A stretch of 64,000 nt of DNA from an archaeon GW2011_AR15 (GCA_000830295.1 CP010425.1:974952-1038951); one strand, 5' to 3'; shown: positions 1 to 9,303, counted from the first letter of the stretch. Notes: generated by a model not told the origin, from the sequence alone. A program made the numbers and translations.

Positions 1-2
1 CG

Positions 3-146
3 TCATTCAACCTGCTTACAGAAGGCACTGATGTGCTCAGCGAAAAACTTTTGAGCCCGTTCCTGAAGCAGAATATTAAAGACTTTGAGGTTTTTGTGGC
101 TGCGGATAGAATAAGGAGTTTTGGAAAAATAAAAGAGCTGCTGTAA
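3..146 (+). CDS. C-terminal fragment of an unidentified protein
   Basis: Only the last 47 codons lie in the window, in frame 3, ending in TAA at 144-146. The readable tail runs from SFNLLTEG to GKIKELL and is a plausible mixed alpha/beta C-terminus. I do not recognise the family. It converges on the XRE-CBS regulator, whose stop codon begins at the next base, so the two genes abut tail to tail with no room for a separate terminator. The reading frame is open from the window edge, which supports a real gene, but function cannot be assigned from this fragment. Confidence 0.6.
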   Translation, partial: SFNLLTEGTDVLSEKLLSPFLKQNIKDFEVFVAADRIRSFGKIKELL

Positions 147-692
147 TCAGCTGCTGTAAAGCACCTTGAGAAGATCAGCCTTGGTTATGACGCCAAGCAG
201 CTCTCCCCTTTCTTCTATAAGGACAAGGGGAAAATCCTTCAGCAGATTTCCTATAACTTCCTGCGAAGTGTAGGGCGGCATTACAGGAGGGTTGCCTTTC
301 ATGACCTCACGGACAAGGGAAAGAGATTTACCCTCTATTACTTTATCAAGGAGAAGGGATTCGGATATATAGCCTACAACCTTATTCTGCTTTACAACAG
401 GCATCTGTGAAATGTTTTTCTGCCTCATCTTCAGTATAGTATCCTTTATTGTGTCTGACTCCTTTGCGGATATGATTTTCCTGTACATTATGTCTTTTGC
501 AGTGAGCCCGCTGCCCTTATCCATGCCCCTCAGGGTCTCAAATATCTTCTTTGCGTTGGTATAGCTGGGGTCGATTTTCCCTGACTCAATCTTTGCAATC
601 AGGGACTGGGATACACCTGATTTATAAGCCAGTTCAGACTGGGTCAGCCCAATTTTTTTTCTCATTCTCTTTATCTCTGAAATATCTTCCAT
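147..692 (-). CDS. XRE-type HTH regulator with a CBS-domain pair
   Basis: An N-terminal XRE/Cro helix-turn-helix (IGLTQSELAYKSGVSQSLIA, then IESGKIDPS) is followed by two CBS motifs (AKDIMYRKII and VREVMKGNPP). This is a known archaeal architecture in which the CBS pair senses adenosyl ligands and the HTH binds DNA. The frame continues upstream to an ATG at 740. I prefer the ATG at 692 because an AT-rich TATA-like stretch lies about 27-38 bases upstream of it, and family members usually begin about ten residues before the first helix. The gene is divergent from metK, with a palindrome between them. CBS pairs of archaeal proteins such as MJ0100 bind SAM or MTA, so control of metK by SAM is a reasonable inference, not something the sequence proves. 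Confidence 0.88.
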   Translation of the reverse strand: MEDISEIKRMRKKIGLTQSELAYKSGVSQSLIAKIESGKIDPSYTNAKKIFETLRGMDKGSGLTAKDIMYRKIISAKESDTIKDTILKMRQKNISQMPVVKQNKVVGYISESLLLDKVIEGKSLSLVREVMKGNPPVMPPYTSQEVIGNLLKDFPLVLIEERGELLGVITKADLLKVLYSS

Positions 693-798
693 AGTCCAGG
701 TTAATCTTGGTTTATTTATTAATTTTCTGTTTTTATTCATAGCGGAATGAAATGTTTCTCAGAGGGCAGTTTTTTTCGTTGTTCTGAAAATAACCATT

Positions 799-840
799 TA
801 ATATTCTAATAGGAATATTATTTTCAGTAAGCTTTATAAC
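799..840 (+). promoter_or_regulatory. metK promoter with 8-bp inverted repeat
   Basis: TAATATTC (799-806) and GAATATTA (813-820) form a perfect inverted repeat around a 6-base spacer. It sits just upstream of a TATA-like GCTTTATAAC (831-840) that serves metK. Symmetry, spacing and position fit a dimeric HTH operator. The nearest candidate binder is the divergent XRE-CBS protein. Metabolite control is inferred. Confidence 0.55.
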
Positions 841-878
841 TAAAAGCGGGGAACCAGAACCCAATAGGAGGGATCATC

Positions 879-2045
879 ATGATAAACAACAAGAAGAAAT
901 TTTTATTCACATCAGAGAGCGTTACAGAAGGCCACCCTGACAAGATATGCGACCAGATAAGCGACGGAATACTTGATGCCATATACAGGGAAGACCCCAA
1001 TGGCAGGGTTGCTGTTGAGTGCCTTACAAAGACAGGCAGTGTCATGATAGGGGGAGAAGTCACTACCTCCACTTATGTTGAGATGCAGGATATTGCCCGC
1101 AATGTGCTGAAGAGGATAGGGTATGACAAGCACCATTACGGATTTGAGTCAGAGACAGTGGGCGTCTGGATCAATATAAGCAAACAGAGCCCTGAGATAG
1201 CTCAGGGAGTTAATGAATCCGGCAATCATGAGCAGGGTGCAGGAGACCAGGGCATGATGTTCGGGTTTGCCACAAACGAGACTGCTGAGCTGATGCCTCT
1301 CACTATATTGCTTGCCCACAGGCTTACACATAAGCTTGCGGAGGTAAGGAAAAACAAGAAACTGCCATATCTGAGGCCGGACGGCAAGTCGCAGGTTACA
1401 GTTGAATATGAGAACGGAGAGCCGAAAAGGGTGCATACGGTCGTGATTGCTGCACAGCATGATGAAGAGGCCACACTGGAGCAGATAAGGAAGGATGTGA
1501 TAGAGCATGTCATAAAGCCTGTCTGCGGGAAATGGATTGATGCCAAAACAATCTATCATGTCAACGGCACAGGAAAGTTTGTCATCGGAGGCCCTGTTGC
1601 TGATGCAGGCTGCACAGGAAGGAAAATAATCGTTGACTCATATGGCGGAGTCGGAAGGCACGGAGGAGGGGCGTTCTCAGGGAAGGATCCGAGCAAGGTT
1701 GACAGAAGCGGAGCCTACTTCGGCAGGTATGTGGCAAAGAACATTGTCGCAGCAGGGCTTGCAGATGTCTGCGAGGTCCAGGTTGCATACTGCATCGGAG
1801 TTGCACAGCCTGTTTCAGTCATGGTTGAAACTTTCGGGACTAATAAAATTCCCGAAGAGAAGATTGAGAGCCTTGTCAAAAAGCACTTTGACTTCAGGCC
1901 TGCCAGGATAATTGAGAAGCTGAAATTAAGGAGGCCAATATACGAGAAAACTGCCTCATACGGTCATTTCGGCCGCAATGACCCGGATTTCACATGGGAA
2001 AAGACAGATATGGCTGCTCTGCTGAAAAAAGAAGCAGGCCATTAG
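879..2045 (+). CDS. metK: S-adenosylmethionine synthase, bacterial/eukaryotic type
   Basis: Catalyses ATP plus methionine to SAM in the cytoplasm. At 388 residues it has the usual length of the bacterial/eukaryotic MAT family. Near the N-terminus is [20 protein letters not shown] with the GHPDK motif. The core has [16 protein letters not shown], and further on [20 protein letters not shown] with the P-loop-like GGGAFSGKD. Most archaea use a divergent MAT, so this form points to transfer or a DPANN-specific replacement. The start follows an AGGAGGG ribosome-binding site 7-8 bases upstream, unlike the leaderless genes around it. A TATA box at 831-840 and a palindrome at 799-820 lie upstream. 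The product SAM feeds the methyltransferase and radical-SAM enzymes encoded later in the window. Confidence 0.97.
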   Translation: MINNKKKFLFTSESVTEGHPDKICDQISDGILDAIYREDPNGRVAVECLTKTGSVMIGGEVTTSTYVEMQDIARNVLKRIGYDKHHYGFESETVGVWINISKQSPEIAQGVNESGNHEQGAGDQGMMFGFATNETAELMPLTILLAHRLTHKLAEVRKNKKLPYLRPDGKSQVTVEYENGEPKRVHTVVIAAQHDEEATLEQIRKDVIEHVIKPVCGKWIDAKTIYHVNGTGKFVIGGPVADAGCTGRKIIVDSYGGVGRHGGGAFSGKDPSKVDRSGAYFGRYVAKNIVAAGLADVCEVQVAYCIGVAQPVSVMVETFGTNKIPEEKIESLVKKHFDFRPARIIEKLKLRRPIYEKTASYGHFGRNDPDFTWEKTDMAALLKKEAGH

Positions 2046-2090
2046 GTTTTTTAAATTAGATTTAAATATAAGCTGTTCCTCCGTTGATAA

Positions 2091-3419
2091 ATGCAGCGGA
2101 TTGATGAGAACACAGTGATGTTTGATAACGGGGTAATGGCGGTTGCTGACCCGACTAAAGACCCGGAAATAAAATATTCTGCAACAACAGTGGGAATACA
2201 TGTCGGCGCTAACGGGGACAAGATTGAAGGGGAAGCGCATGCCCTGGAGCATATGGTTCTGAATGAGGATGGCATAAGAAAAGATCCTATCTCACTTGCA
2301 AGGTATCTGGAGTTTAAAGGATTTAATTTCAACGCCCATACTTCTAATGACTATACGACTTATGAGGTGCAATGCCTTCCTGAGCTGCTTCATACGGGTA
2401 TTGATTTCCTTGATAATACTATAAGAAACGAGAATTACAGCTATGAGGAGACAACAAGGGAAGTCAGGGGAGTAATAGGCTCTGAGCTTGAGACATATGA
2501 TAAAGACCCTGTGCAGAGGTTTGGTTCAAGGGTTGTAACTTCAAGAGTTTTTGACGGGACAGGATATGCACACGATGAAGTAGGCACCCATAAATCACTG
2601 GCTCAGATGACCATACCAACGTTTATAGATTTTAAGAGGAGAAATTATAAGACAAAGGCAAAGCAGGGGGAAAGCAACATCATAATAGCTTCAGCCGGCA
2701 GAGTCAATAAGGATGAATTCTTCAATTACGCTGAGGAAGTATTCGGCAAAATGAAAGATGAGAGGGCGGTTGAGATAGAGGAAAACTGGAATTTCAGGCC
2801 TGGAGTTAAGTATGTAGAATACGATGAACTCATTGTCAGAAGCAGGGAGGATTTTGACCAGGCACTGCTTTCGGTTTCATACAGGATTCCGCCTGTCAGC
2901 CATCCTGACAGCTTCGGGCTTGAATTTATTGAATTTATGTTTGGAGAGGGCTTTACTTCAAGGATGATGGAAGAGATAAGAGTGAGAAGGGGACTTACAT
3001 ATGACGCAGGATCCACTTATCTTTCCATGGGGAACTGCGGAGTTATGGAGCTCCATGTTACAATGTTCCCGGCAAAAAAGATTGACCAGACTGTTGGACT
3101 GGTTCTTGACGTTATTGAAAGCTTTCCTAAAAAGATAAAGGAAGATAAGGAGTTATTTGAAGGCAAACTTACGCACTATAAGTCAACAATTGCGCAGAAG
3201 ACATACGCCCCTGACGAATTATGCGAAGAATGGATACTGCATTATTTTGGTAAATATCCTTACTCTTTTAAGGAGGAATTTGAACTTGCCAGCAGAATAA
3301 ACAAGGATATGATCCTTGACATTTATGAGAGGAATTTTGCCAATGCAGAGCCCATAATAGCAATTGCAGCTGCTCCGGGCTACAAGAACAATTATTCTAA
3401 ATACCTTAACCAAAAATAG
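2091..3419 (+). CDS. M16-family zinc metallopeptidase
   Basis: A 442-residue single-chain M16 (insulinase/mitochondrial-processing-peptidase-like) protein. The inverted zinc motif HALEH (HxxEH) is near residue 60, and a candidate third ligand Glu lies in the VRGVIGSELETYD region. The second half carries the R/Y-containing segment VRRGLTYDAGSTYLSM typical of the family's inactive-like domain. There is no signal peptide, so it probably acts in the cytoplasm on peptides. TTTAAATATA at 2061-2070 lies about 25 bases before the ATG, which suggests a leaderless transcript separate from metK. The last 14 bases overlap the convergent 3406-3957 gene. Activity as a peptidase is inferred from the intact motif. 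Confidence 0.93.
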   Translation: MQRIDENTVMFDNGVMAVADPTKDPEIKYSATTVGIHVGANGDKIEGEAHALEHMVLNEDGIRKDPISLARYLEFKGFNFNAHTSNDYTTYEVQCLPELLHTGIDFLDNTIRNENYSYEETTREVRGVIGSELETYDKDPVQRFGSRVVTSRVFDGTGYAHDEVGTHKSLAQMTIPTFIDFKRRNYKTKAKQGESNIIIASAGRVNKDEFFNYAEEVFGKMKDERAVEIEENWNFRPGVKYVEYDELIVRSREDFDQALLSVSYRIPPVSHPDSFGLEFIEFMFGEGFTSRMMEEIRVRRGLTYDAGSTYLSMGNCGVMELHVTMFPAKKIDQTVGLVLDVIESFPKKIKEDKELFEGKLTHYKSTIAQKTYAPDELCEEWILHYFGKYPYSFKEEFELASRINKDMILDIYERNFANAEPIIAIAAAPGYKNNYSKYLNQK

Positions 3420-3957
3420 GCAGCAGGTCCCTTATGCTCTGCGAGAATAGGCCGAGGAACTTGGCAAGTGCTTCCAGCATACTCATTTTAAATCTCAGCC
3501 ATCCTGAAGTTATCTCATAGATGATATTCCCATCTCCGACTTCAGCAGCAGCCTGCTTTGCCCCGTTTTCAGATTCAAATACCCTGAGCGCAGAAGCCTC
3601 GGATGCAAGGATTATGACATCCGGCTCTTCATCCAGCATTTCGCCTTCCTTTATGGATTTCAGCCTGCTTGACTTTGTCTCCGCTATAATTGCATAAGTA
3701 AATGTTTTGTTTTCCCAACTGACAAATGATATCGGGTCATCATCAAGCTTTGCAGCATAGTCAGAATAGTATTCTTCCGGCACTATGTATGCCTGTATTG
3801 TGCTTCCGCTAAGAATAAGGGAAACTCCTGAAGGCAGCTTCTCATCTGAGCCGTCTTTTGCAAGAAGCTCATTCATATGCTCGTCAAGGGTCTTTGCAGT
3901 TACTGAAGACACAAGAAGCAGCATTGCGAGAACAATCAACAGAAGTTTCAATTTCAT
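3406..3957 (-). CDS. secreted protein of unknown function
   Basis: 183 residues. A clear signal peptide (basic MKLK, then about 15 hydrophobic residues ending SSVTAK) precedes an acidic, mixed alpha/beta body. I recognise no domain. The C-terminus (ALAKFLGLFSQSIRDLLPIFG) is amphipathic and could touch the membrane. TATA-like AATTTATATACC lies about 30 bases upstream on the minus strand, so the gene has its own promoter. It is downstream of and co-oriented with the beta-helix surface protein, with a T-rich stretch between them, so the two are probably separate transcription units. Confidence 0.75.
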   Translation of the reverse strand: MKLKLLLIVLAMLLLVSSVTAKTLDEHMNELLAKDGSDEKLPSGVSLILSGSTIQAYIVPEEYYSDYAAKLDDDPISFVSWENKTFTYAIIAETKSSRLKSIKEGEMLDEEPDVIILASEASALRVFESENGAKQAAAEVGDGNIIYEITSGWLRFKMSMLEALAKFLGLFSQSIRDLLPIFG

Positions 3958-4010
3958 TTAGGGAACTGATGGATAGCCGGTATATAAATTTTTCTGTAAG
4001 GTTAATTTAA

Positions 4011-4030
4011 TAAAAAATAAAAGAAAAAAA
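4011..4030 (-). terminator. T-tract terminator after the beta-helix gene
   Basis: Directly after the beta-helix stop codon the minus strand reads TTTTTTTCTTTTATTTTTTA. Oligo-T tracts of this kind terminate archaeal RNA polymerase without needing a hairpin. Confidence 0.55.
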
Positions 4031-7000
4031 CTATTCTTTTGCTTTACGGACTTTCATGTAAAGCAGCAGCCCGCCTACTATTATGGCAAATACAATCAGG
4101 TATGTAGCAAGGTTTGCTCCTGCTCCCCCTGTTACTGCTCCTGTAATTCCTGTAAGGCCAGTATCAGGTGTTTCTGTGGTTCCTGCTGGTGCTGTTTCTT
4201 CAGCTGGTGCTGCCTCTTCTGCAGCAGGTGCTTCTTCCTCACCAGATTCGCCATATGAGAATGCAGTTCCTCCGCTGTTTGAGCCTCCGCCTGATGTTGA
4301 TCCTGCAGAGCCACTGTCACTCGGATTTGAATTCAGGTTTCCGTATGATGTGAAGTGGTAGGTCACAATCTTTGTATTGGTGCCGTCTGTTATGTAACAT
4401 TCTCCTGGGAAAGTTGGGTTTTCAGGCGCATCATATGTTCCGCCGCACACAGTTGTTATCTGCACCCACTGTGATGATCCGGCCGGCTTGTATCCGACAG
4501 AACCAGTGACGCCGTTCAGCATGATTGTTACTGCAGTATCAAATATCAATACTGAGCTGGATGAGCCGACTTCAATCACAGTTCCGCCTACTGAGAACCC
4601 TGATGGCGCAGTGCCATTGCTGGTGCCGCTTGTCGGAGGCAACAGTATTCCGTCCCATGAAGATGAGGCAAGTATTGTTGTGCCGTTAGGTATGGATACG
4701 GTTACACCTGTAAGGTTGGCATTTGTCAGATTTATTGTAGCCCCTGATGATGTTGTCAGCTGCACTGCCTTATCTATGCTGACGTTTACATCCCCTATTG
4801 TCTCTAAGCTCACGTTAGTGTTATTGAGGTCTCCGCCTGTGTAATCTTCAATATCTTTTACTTCTCCCCCTATAACAATGCTGCCGTCTGTTGCGTTGTT
4901 TGTCTGGTTATTCAGGTCAAGCTCTTCTTCTATCTCTTCATCTACTGTTGTCTGCCCCTCTTCTTCTGTTGCAGAGCAGCTGGAATCTGTGCAGTATGGT
5001 GAGTAGTCGACATTTCCCTCAACATTATCGCTTGGCTCTGTGTCGCCCCACCAGTTGCTTGTTGCGTCAATCTCGTTGTCTGTATCCTCAACAATCAAAC
5101 CTTTGCTGTCATCAGTAATTGAGTTTTGATTGATAGAGACGTCTGCACTTTCAACATACAGGAGGTGAATACCGGTTCTCTCAGACTCCCCGCCATTGTC
5201 TGAGATGGTGTTTTCTTCAATCGTAAGAGTTGCAGGGAGCTCTTCATCACCCTCAATGTATTCAACATAGATGCCGGCTTGTCCGTTATCCTCAATAGTG
5301 TTGTTTCCGGAAATCGTCACTAGGGCATCGATTGAATAAATATAGATTCCCTTTCCTATATTGCCGGAAATCGCAGGGTTATCAGTAATATTAAGTGTGC
5401 TTCCCTCACCACTTACATATTCGACATAAATGCCGTCGCCCCATCCATCTTCATTGCCGTTATCTTCAATTCTATTCCTGGAAAATGTGGCCTCTGCGCC
5501 CTCACTAACTTCATATACATATATGCCGCCTTCGCTGTTTCCTGAAATAGTGTTTTCTGAGAAGGTAAGTATATCAAAGTAGGTATCGCTGAGATAGACT
5601 CCCGAATAATCATTGTCTTCAATGATGTTCCCTGAAATGTTAATGGTCTCGTAGGAAACAGAGTCATCTTTTCCGGCATAGATACCATAGCCTTCAGTTG
5701 TGACATTGTTGTCGGCAATTGTAAGCTCAAAGCCATCTTCAGCAGAGCCGATAACAATTCCGTCACCTGTTATACCAGCCAACGCATTATTGCGAATACT
5801 GACTTGGTTGGCTCCATAAATGAAGATGCCGTCTCCCTCGTCTTCCCCAATATTGTTCATGAGGGTATTCTCTACTGTAAAGACACCCCCTGCATAGTCA
5901 TCTTCCAGCCAAACAGCACCTCCGGTTATATCCTGAAATACTGTCCCGCCCGGCACATCAGCCGTAACAGTAATGCGCTCTGTGTAACAGCAGGAATAAA
6001 CGCCGTAATAAAGGTCAAAGAAGCCGCTGTTGGAAATAATGATGTTGTCAAGTGCTTCTTCCCCTTCATAGTTAATCTCTACGCCTGTACCTGTTCCATC
6101 ATCCCCTTCAAATCTAAAACCATCAATAGTTATGTTTGAAGAAAAAATGCTGAAACCATAGCCATCTTCTGTAATATCAATCACTGTTGTTTCCTCAAAC
6201 CCGGAACCCTGCAGGGTTATGTCGGATGTTTCAATATCAATGCCTCCTTCATAGGTGCCGTCGGCAACATTTATTGTATCTCCCTCAAATGCAGCATCTA
6301 TAGCTTTTTGTATTGTTGCCGGGGATTCGACATTGAATGTATTCCCTGTTCCGGTTGCATCTGATGCTGCTGTTCCGCCGATAACTTCCTCTGTATCTTC
6401 AGTCATTTCAAATGTGTTTGAATTGATTTCTATGCTACTTATTATGCCATCTCCGTTTCCAGCACCGACTCTTATAGCCCTTAATCCCCAATTGCTGAAT
6501 GTATTGTTTTCAAATGAAACCCCGGAAATATCGTAATCTGTTTCTGTCTCGATAAAGTTTGTAAGCACCGCTACTTCACTTCCACTTGAGCCGCTAACAG
6601 TATTGTGTTCAAAAGCAAGATTGCTTAAATCTGATAATTCAGCTGTCCAGAGGACGTTTGTGCTCTTTGTTGGATCATTTAGGGTTATTTCGTTATAGCT
6701 CACTTCAGACTCTGAAACATCATGCAGATCAAGGCCGTCTCCTGTTCCACCTTCGCCGTCATTTATTGTAATGAAATTTCCATGTTCTGAGCCTCCTATT
6801 AACCAGCCTGTGTGAGGAGAACTTACTTGTTCAGCATATATTCCTGTGGAGTATCCATCAACAACTATTATAGTATCTTGTACTGTTAGACCTGTTGTTG
6901 CTCCATACTCGTTTGGCGTTCCGCCAACCCAGATTCCGTGCGAATCTGTTCCTGTAGTGTGTATCTTCAGATTTGCTATTGTTATATCTGAGGAATCTGT

Positions 7001-7309
7001 TATTGCAAACCCTATTCCTAAGGAAGGTTCAATCAGTGTAGTATCTCCAACACCCTGTATTGTCAAATCTGTTTTAGAATCTATAACAATATTTTCATCA
7101 TAAGTCCCAGCAGCGATAATTATTGTATCCCCGGGGTTTGCAGCATCAATTGCAGTTTGAATTGTTGCATACTCTCCAGGTACATTTCTAATCGTAGGAT
7201 CAGGAACAACAGCAAAAACAGACGCGAGGGTTAAAAGGAATATAAGAGAAAGAACAGCGAACTTAATCGTGTCGTTGTAAATAGAATCCAAGTTAATAGT
7301 GGTTTTCAT
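4031..7309 (-). CDS. large secreted, C-terminally anchored parallel beta-helix protein
   Basis: 1092 residues. A signal peptide (about residues 15-34, ending SVFA) is followed by two beta-helix entry motifs (GEYATIQTAIDAANPGDTI near residue 45; SPATIQKAIDAAFEGDTINV near 330). Then come many NosD/PbH1-type turns, such as GNTIEDNGQAGIYV and ISGNSEGGIYV, to about residue 790. A less repetitive domain with a disulfide-capable pair follows (TTVCGG and GECYITDG), then a Ser/Gly and Ala/Glu/Pro-rich linker. The protein ends in GLTGITGAVTGG, one membrane helix (YLIVFAIIVGGLLLYM) and a basic tail. It is probably a cell-surface carbohydrate-binding or adhesive protein. Similar folds include pectin lyases, but no catalytic residues can be assigned. 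TATA-like ATATTTATAAAT lies near 7345-7362. Confidence 0.85.
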   Translation of the reverse strand: MKTTINLDSIYNDTIKFAVLSLIFLLTLASVFAVVPDPTIRNVPGEYATIQTAIDAANPGDTIIIAAGTYDENIVIDSKTDLTIQGVGDTTLIEPSLGIGFAITDSSDITIANLKIHTTGTDSHGIWVGGTPNEYGATTGLTVQDTIIVVDGYSTGIYAEQVSSPHTGWLIGGSEHGNFITINDGEGGTGDGLDLHDVSESEVSYNEITLNDPTKSTNVLWTAELSDLSNLAFEHNTVSGSSGSEVAVLTNFIETETDYDISGVSFENNTFSNWGLRAIRVGAGNGDGIISSIEINSNTFEMTEDTEEVIGGTAASDATGTGNTFNVESPATIQKAIDAAFEGDTINVADGTYEGGIDIETSDITLQGSGFEETTVIDITEDGYGFSIFSSNITIDGFRFEGDDGTGTGVEINYEGEEALDNIIISNSGFFDLYYGVYSCCYTERITVTADVPGGTVFQDITGGAVWLEDDYAGGVFTVENTLMNNIGEDEGDGIFIYGANQVSIRNNALAGITGDGIVIGSAEDGFELTIADNNVTTEGYGIYAGKDDSVSYETINISGNIIEDNDYSGVYLSDTYFDILTFSENTISGNSEGGIYVYEVSEGAEATFSRNRIEDNGNEDGWGDGIYVEYVSGEGSTLNITDNPAISGNIGKGIYIYSIDALVTISGNNTIEDNGQAGIYVEYIEGDEELPATLTIEENTISDNGGESERTGIHLLYVESADVSINQNSITDDSKGLIVEDTDNEIDATSNWWGDTEPSDNVEGNVDYSPYCTDSSCSATEEEGQTTVDEEIEEELDLNNQTNNATDGSIVIGGEVKDIEDYTGGDLNNTNVSLETIGDVNVSIDKAVQLTTSSGATINLTNANLTGVTVSIPNGTTILASSSWDGILLPPTSGTSNGTAPSGFSVGGTVIEVGSSSSVLIFDTAVTIMLNGVTGSVGYKPAGSSQWVQITTVCGGTYDAPENPTFPGECYITDGTNTKIVTYHFTSYGNLNSNPSDSGSAGSTSGGGSNSGGTAFSYGESGEEEAPAAEEAAPAEETAPAGTTETPDTGLTGITGAVTGGAGANLATYLIVFAIIVGGLLLYMKVRKAKE

Positions 7310-7443
7310 TCTAGTAACCCCCGATAAATTAAGTAGAGGTAGCCTAAGTTTATTTATAAATATATGCCCTAAAAGTTATTTTGCAGAACAAGCTAATCCA
7401 GAAATTAAAAAACCTTAAATATCTGTTCCATATAAGATAGGCC

Positions 7444-8133
7444 ATGAGAATCAAAGAATTTGTATTCCTGTTCGTGAAGTCCCTGAGCCCGCAGCAGTAC
7501 ACCATGCTGATAACCAGGAAAAAAAGGGATGCCGCCCTTTACTTTACTTACCTTATGATACTGTTTGTTCTCATATCAGCGGTAATCAATATCCCCTCTT
7601 TTTACGATTTTCCACAGACAATCCAGAAATTCAACTTTACAGGCATAGGTGAGAAGACAACAGTCCTCCAGCAGCCGAAAGTAGTGCTGGATTTCACGCC
7701 AGGGGAAAAGGACCTCACAAACGAGGCGCTTATAATCACAGAAGAGAAGATTGTGCAGTGGAAATTCCAGCCTAATATCTCCACATTCAGATTATTCGAG
7801 CAGGAAACAAAAGAGATCCCCGGATACTTTTACTGGATACTGCTTTTGTTCCTGCTGCCCTCATACTTCTTTGTGGCATTTGTGATGACCTCAGTAAAAT
7901 ACCTCCTATTAGGCCTTCTTTTTGTAGCAATAGGAATTATATTTGACCTGATACTGAAAAGGAAAGCAGGAGTGTTCAAGCTTGCAAGGGCAGCAGCATT
8001 CTCACTTACCATTCCTGTCCTGCTGGCCTCGGCATCAATCCTGCTGGGAATCAATCTTTATCCGGTGTTATTCTACCTTGTTTTCTCTGTCATAATCCTT
8101 TTAGTAATAACAAAAAAGCCAATGCTTGGATAA
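7444..8133 (+). CDS. membrane protein, DUF1189-like
   Basis: 229 residues with an N-terminal hydrophobic segment (residues 31-50), a roughly 80-residue polar domain, then four or five closely spaced transmembrane helices in the second half. The overall plan resembles the DUF1189 family of membrane proteins (FVFLFVKSLSPQQY opening, then an extracytoplasmic domain). The family has no known function. The TATA-like CTTAAATATC lies about 30 bases upstream. The 52-residue coiled-coil gene starts one base after this stop codon, so the two are surely co-transcribed. Confidence 0.7.
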   Translation: MRIKEFVFLFVKSLSPQQYTMLITRKKRDAALYFTYLMILFVLISAVINIPSFYDFPQTIQKFNFTGIGEKTTVLQQPKVVLDFTPGEKDLTNEALIITEEKIVQWKFQPNISTFRLFEQETKEIPGYFYWILLLFLLPSYFFVAFVMTSVKYLLLGLLFVAIGIIFDLILKRKAGVFKLARAAAFSLTIPVLLASASILLGINLYPVLFYLVFSVIILLVITKKPMLG

Positions 8134-8134
8134 A

Positions 8135-8293
8135 ATGCCTAAAAAAACAGATATTCTCTACGAAGAGATAAAGAGAAAAGATGAAATAATCAGGAGGCTA
8201 AAGGAGGAAAACATGCTCCTGATGAAGGCAGCCCTGAAAGCCTCTGAAAGGCAGAAAAAGGCTGAGGAAGAACTCATGAGGCAGGCTAAATAA
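8135..8293 (+). CDS. small coiled-coil protein, 52 aa
   Basis: ATG at 8135 begins one base after the stop of the DUF1189-like gene and reads MPKKTDILYEEIKRKDEIIR onward to EELMRQAK, stop at 8291-8293. The protein is highly charged, with heptad-like Leu/Ile spacing suggesting a single coiled-coil helix. Tight coupling to the membrane-protein gene suggests a partner role. Its end overlaps the convergent HEPN gene by 8 bases. No family is recognised. Confidence 0.6.
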   Translation: MPKKTDILYEEIKRKDEIIRRLKEENMLLMKAALKASERQKKAEEELMRQAK

Positions 8294-8750
8294 GCTTTTT
8301 TTCAATCTCTTTTTTTAAAGCATTGATGTGAAGCTCAAATTTCAATTTTAGAATTTTCCAGTCCCGATATCTCAGCAGCTGCCCCATATAATTTATCGCG
8401 TTCCTTTTTAGCCTGATTATTTCTAAAAAATCCCAGTCCAGCTCTAATTCAGGATGCTTAAAGCAGAGATAAGCATTCTTGCACTGGTGATTATCTGCTT
8501 TTATACCGTCAAAGAGGAGATAAGCCTCAATCAGCCCTCTTAATGATTCATAATGCTCCCTGAATACAAATGTCCAGTCTGTGCTGCTTTCTGGGATGCC
8601 TTTTGATTTGCTATTGATGAATTCAAGCCCCTTTTCAGCAACAGTCCTCAGCGATTTTATAAGCTCAATATCTACAGATTTTTCCTTTATTATTCCAGTG
8701 CTTATGCACTGCATGTATGTTTTTTCAAGGTTATCCACTCTGGCTTTCAT
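8286..8750 (-). CDS. HEPN-domain protein (putative toxin of an MNT-HEPN pair)
   Basis: 154 residues, all helical, following the MNT nucleotidyltransferase with no gap: its ATG abuts the MNT stop codon. HEPN toxins are small four-helix RNases with an Rx4-6H motif. In the HepT type the motif is Rx4HxY, and Tyr is AMPylated by the MNT antitoxin. Here the matching segment is R116-N-A-I-N-Y121, so the usual His position holds Tyr. The RN pair is kept. Either the RNase site is impaired, or Tyr takes the catalytic or modified role. The assignment relies on gene pairing, size and helical content, since sequence identity to HEPN is weak. Confidence 0.7.
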   Translation of the reverse strand: MKARVDNLEKTYMQCISTGIIKEKSVDIELIKSLRTVAEKGLEFINSKSKGIPESSTDWTFVFREHYESLRGLIEAYLLFDGIKADNHQCKNAYLCFKHPELELDWDFLEIIRLKRNAINYMGQLLRYRDWKILKLKFELHINALKKEIEKKLI

Positions 8751-9302
8751 CTATGCAACCTCTGCAATATCATGTATTTGTCCTTTTATTACATATCCAT
8801 TGATGATATTTTTCATAAGTCCTGTCCTAACTTGATCGATTTCTTTTTTGCTTTCAAAGACATGCATCTCTATATTTCTCCGCAGCCTTTTTTCATAAAG
8901 ATTTTTGTCAAAATCCGAAACATTTCCGAAAACAAAAATGTCGACATCAGAATCTTTATACCAGTCTCCCTTTGCAATGCTTCCAAAAAGTATTATTGTT
9001 CTCGCTGATTTCAGCGACAAAAGCTTTGGTATAAGCCCGCTTTTGTGAAGCTGCTCCAGAGCATAAATTCTTTTTAGAGAGTAATAAATGTGATTATTGC
9101 TTCCGGCTGTAAAATAAGGGAATTTTCCTTTTTCCTTTGTGTAATTAAGCAGCCCTTCAGCAGTATATTTCCTTAGCCATTTATTAGCAACTGCTTTTGT
9201 AACCCCTGCTTTCCTGACTATTTCCTGGAAGTGCCATTCTTTTAACGGGCTGTCCTCTAAAATTAATTTCAGCACGTTTTCTTCTTTGCTCGGGCTTGCC
9301 AT
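8751..9302 (-). CDS. winged-HTH plus MNT-type nucleotidyltransferase (putative antitoxin)
   Basis: 183 residues. Residues 1-65 form a winged helix (FQEIVRKAGVTKAVANKWLR, recognition helix; wing GKFPYF). Residues 95-165 hold a minimal nucleotidyltransferase with GSIAKGDWYKDSDVDIFVF, that is GS-x10-DxD (G107, S108, D119, D121). MNT proteins of this type pair with HEPN toxins and neutralise them by adding AMP. The fused HTH suggests the antitoxin also represses its own operon, and a long palindrome lies exactly at its start codon (9304-9330). The HEPN gene follows without spacing. The MNT assignment is strong; the toxin-antitoxin role is inferred. Confidence 0.88.
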   Translation of the reverse strand: MASPSKEENVLKLILEDSPLKEWHFQEIVRKAGVTKAVANKWLRKYTAEGLLNYTKEKGKFPYFTAGSNNHIYYSLKRIYALEQLHKSGLIPKLLSLKSARTIILFGSIAKGDWYKDSDVDIFVFGNVSDFDKNLYEKRLRRNIEMHVFESKKEIDQVRTGLMKNIINGYVIKGQIHDIAEVA

Positions 9303-9303
9303 A

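Noticed and set aside
5804..6139. Plus-strand open frames inside the beta-helix gene and other large genes
   Set aside because: They lie opposite strong coding sequence, lack promoters, and their translations look like antisense products without domains.
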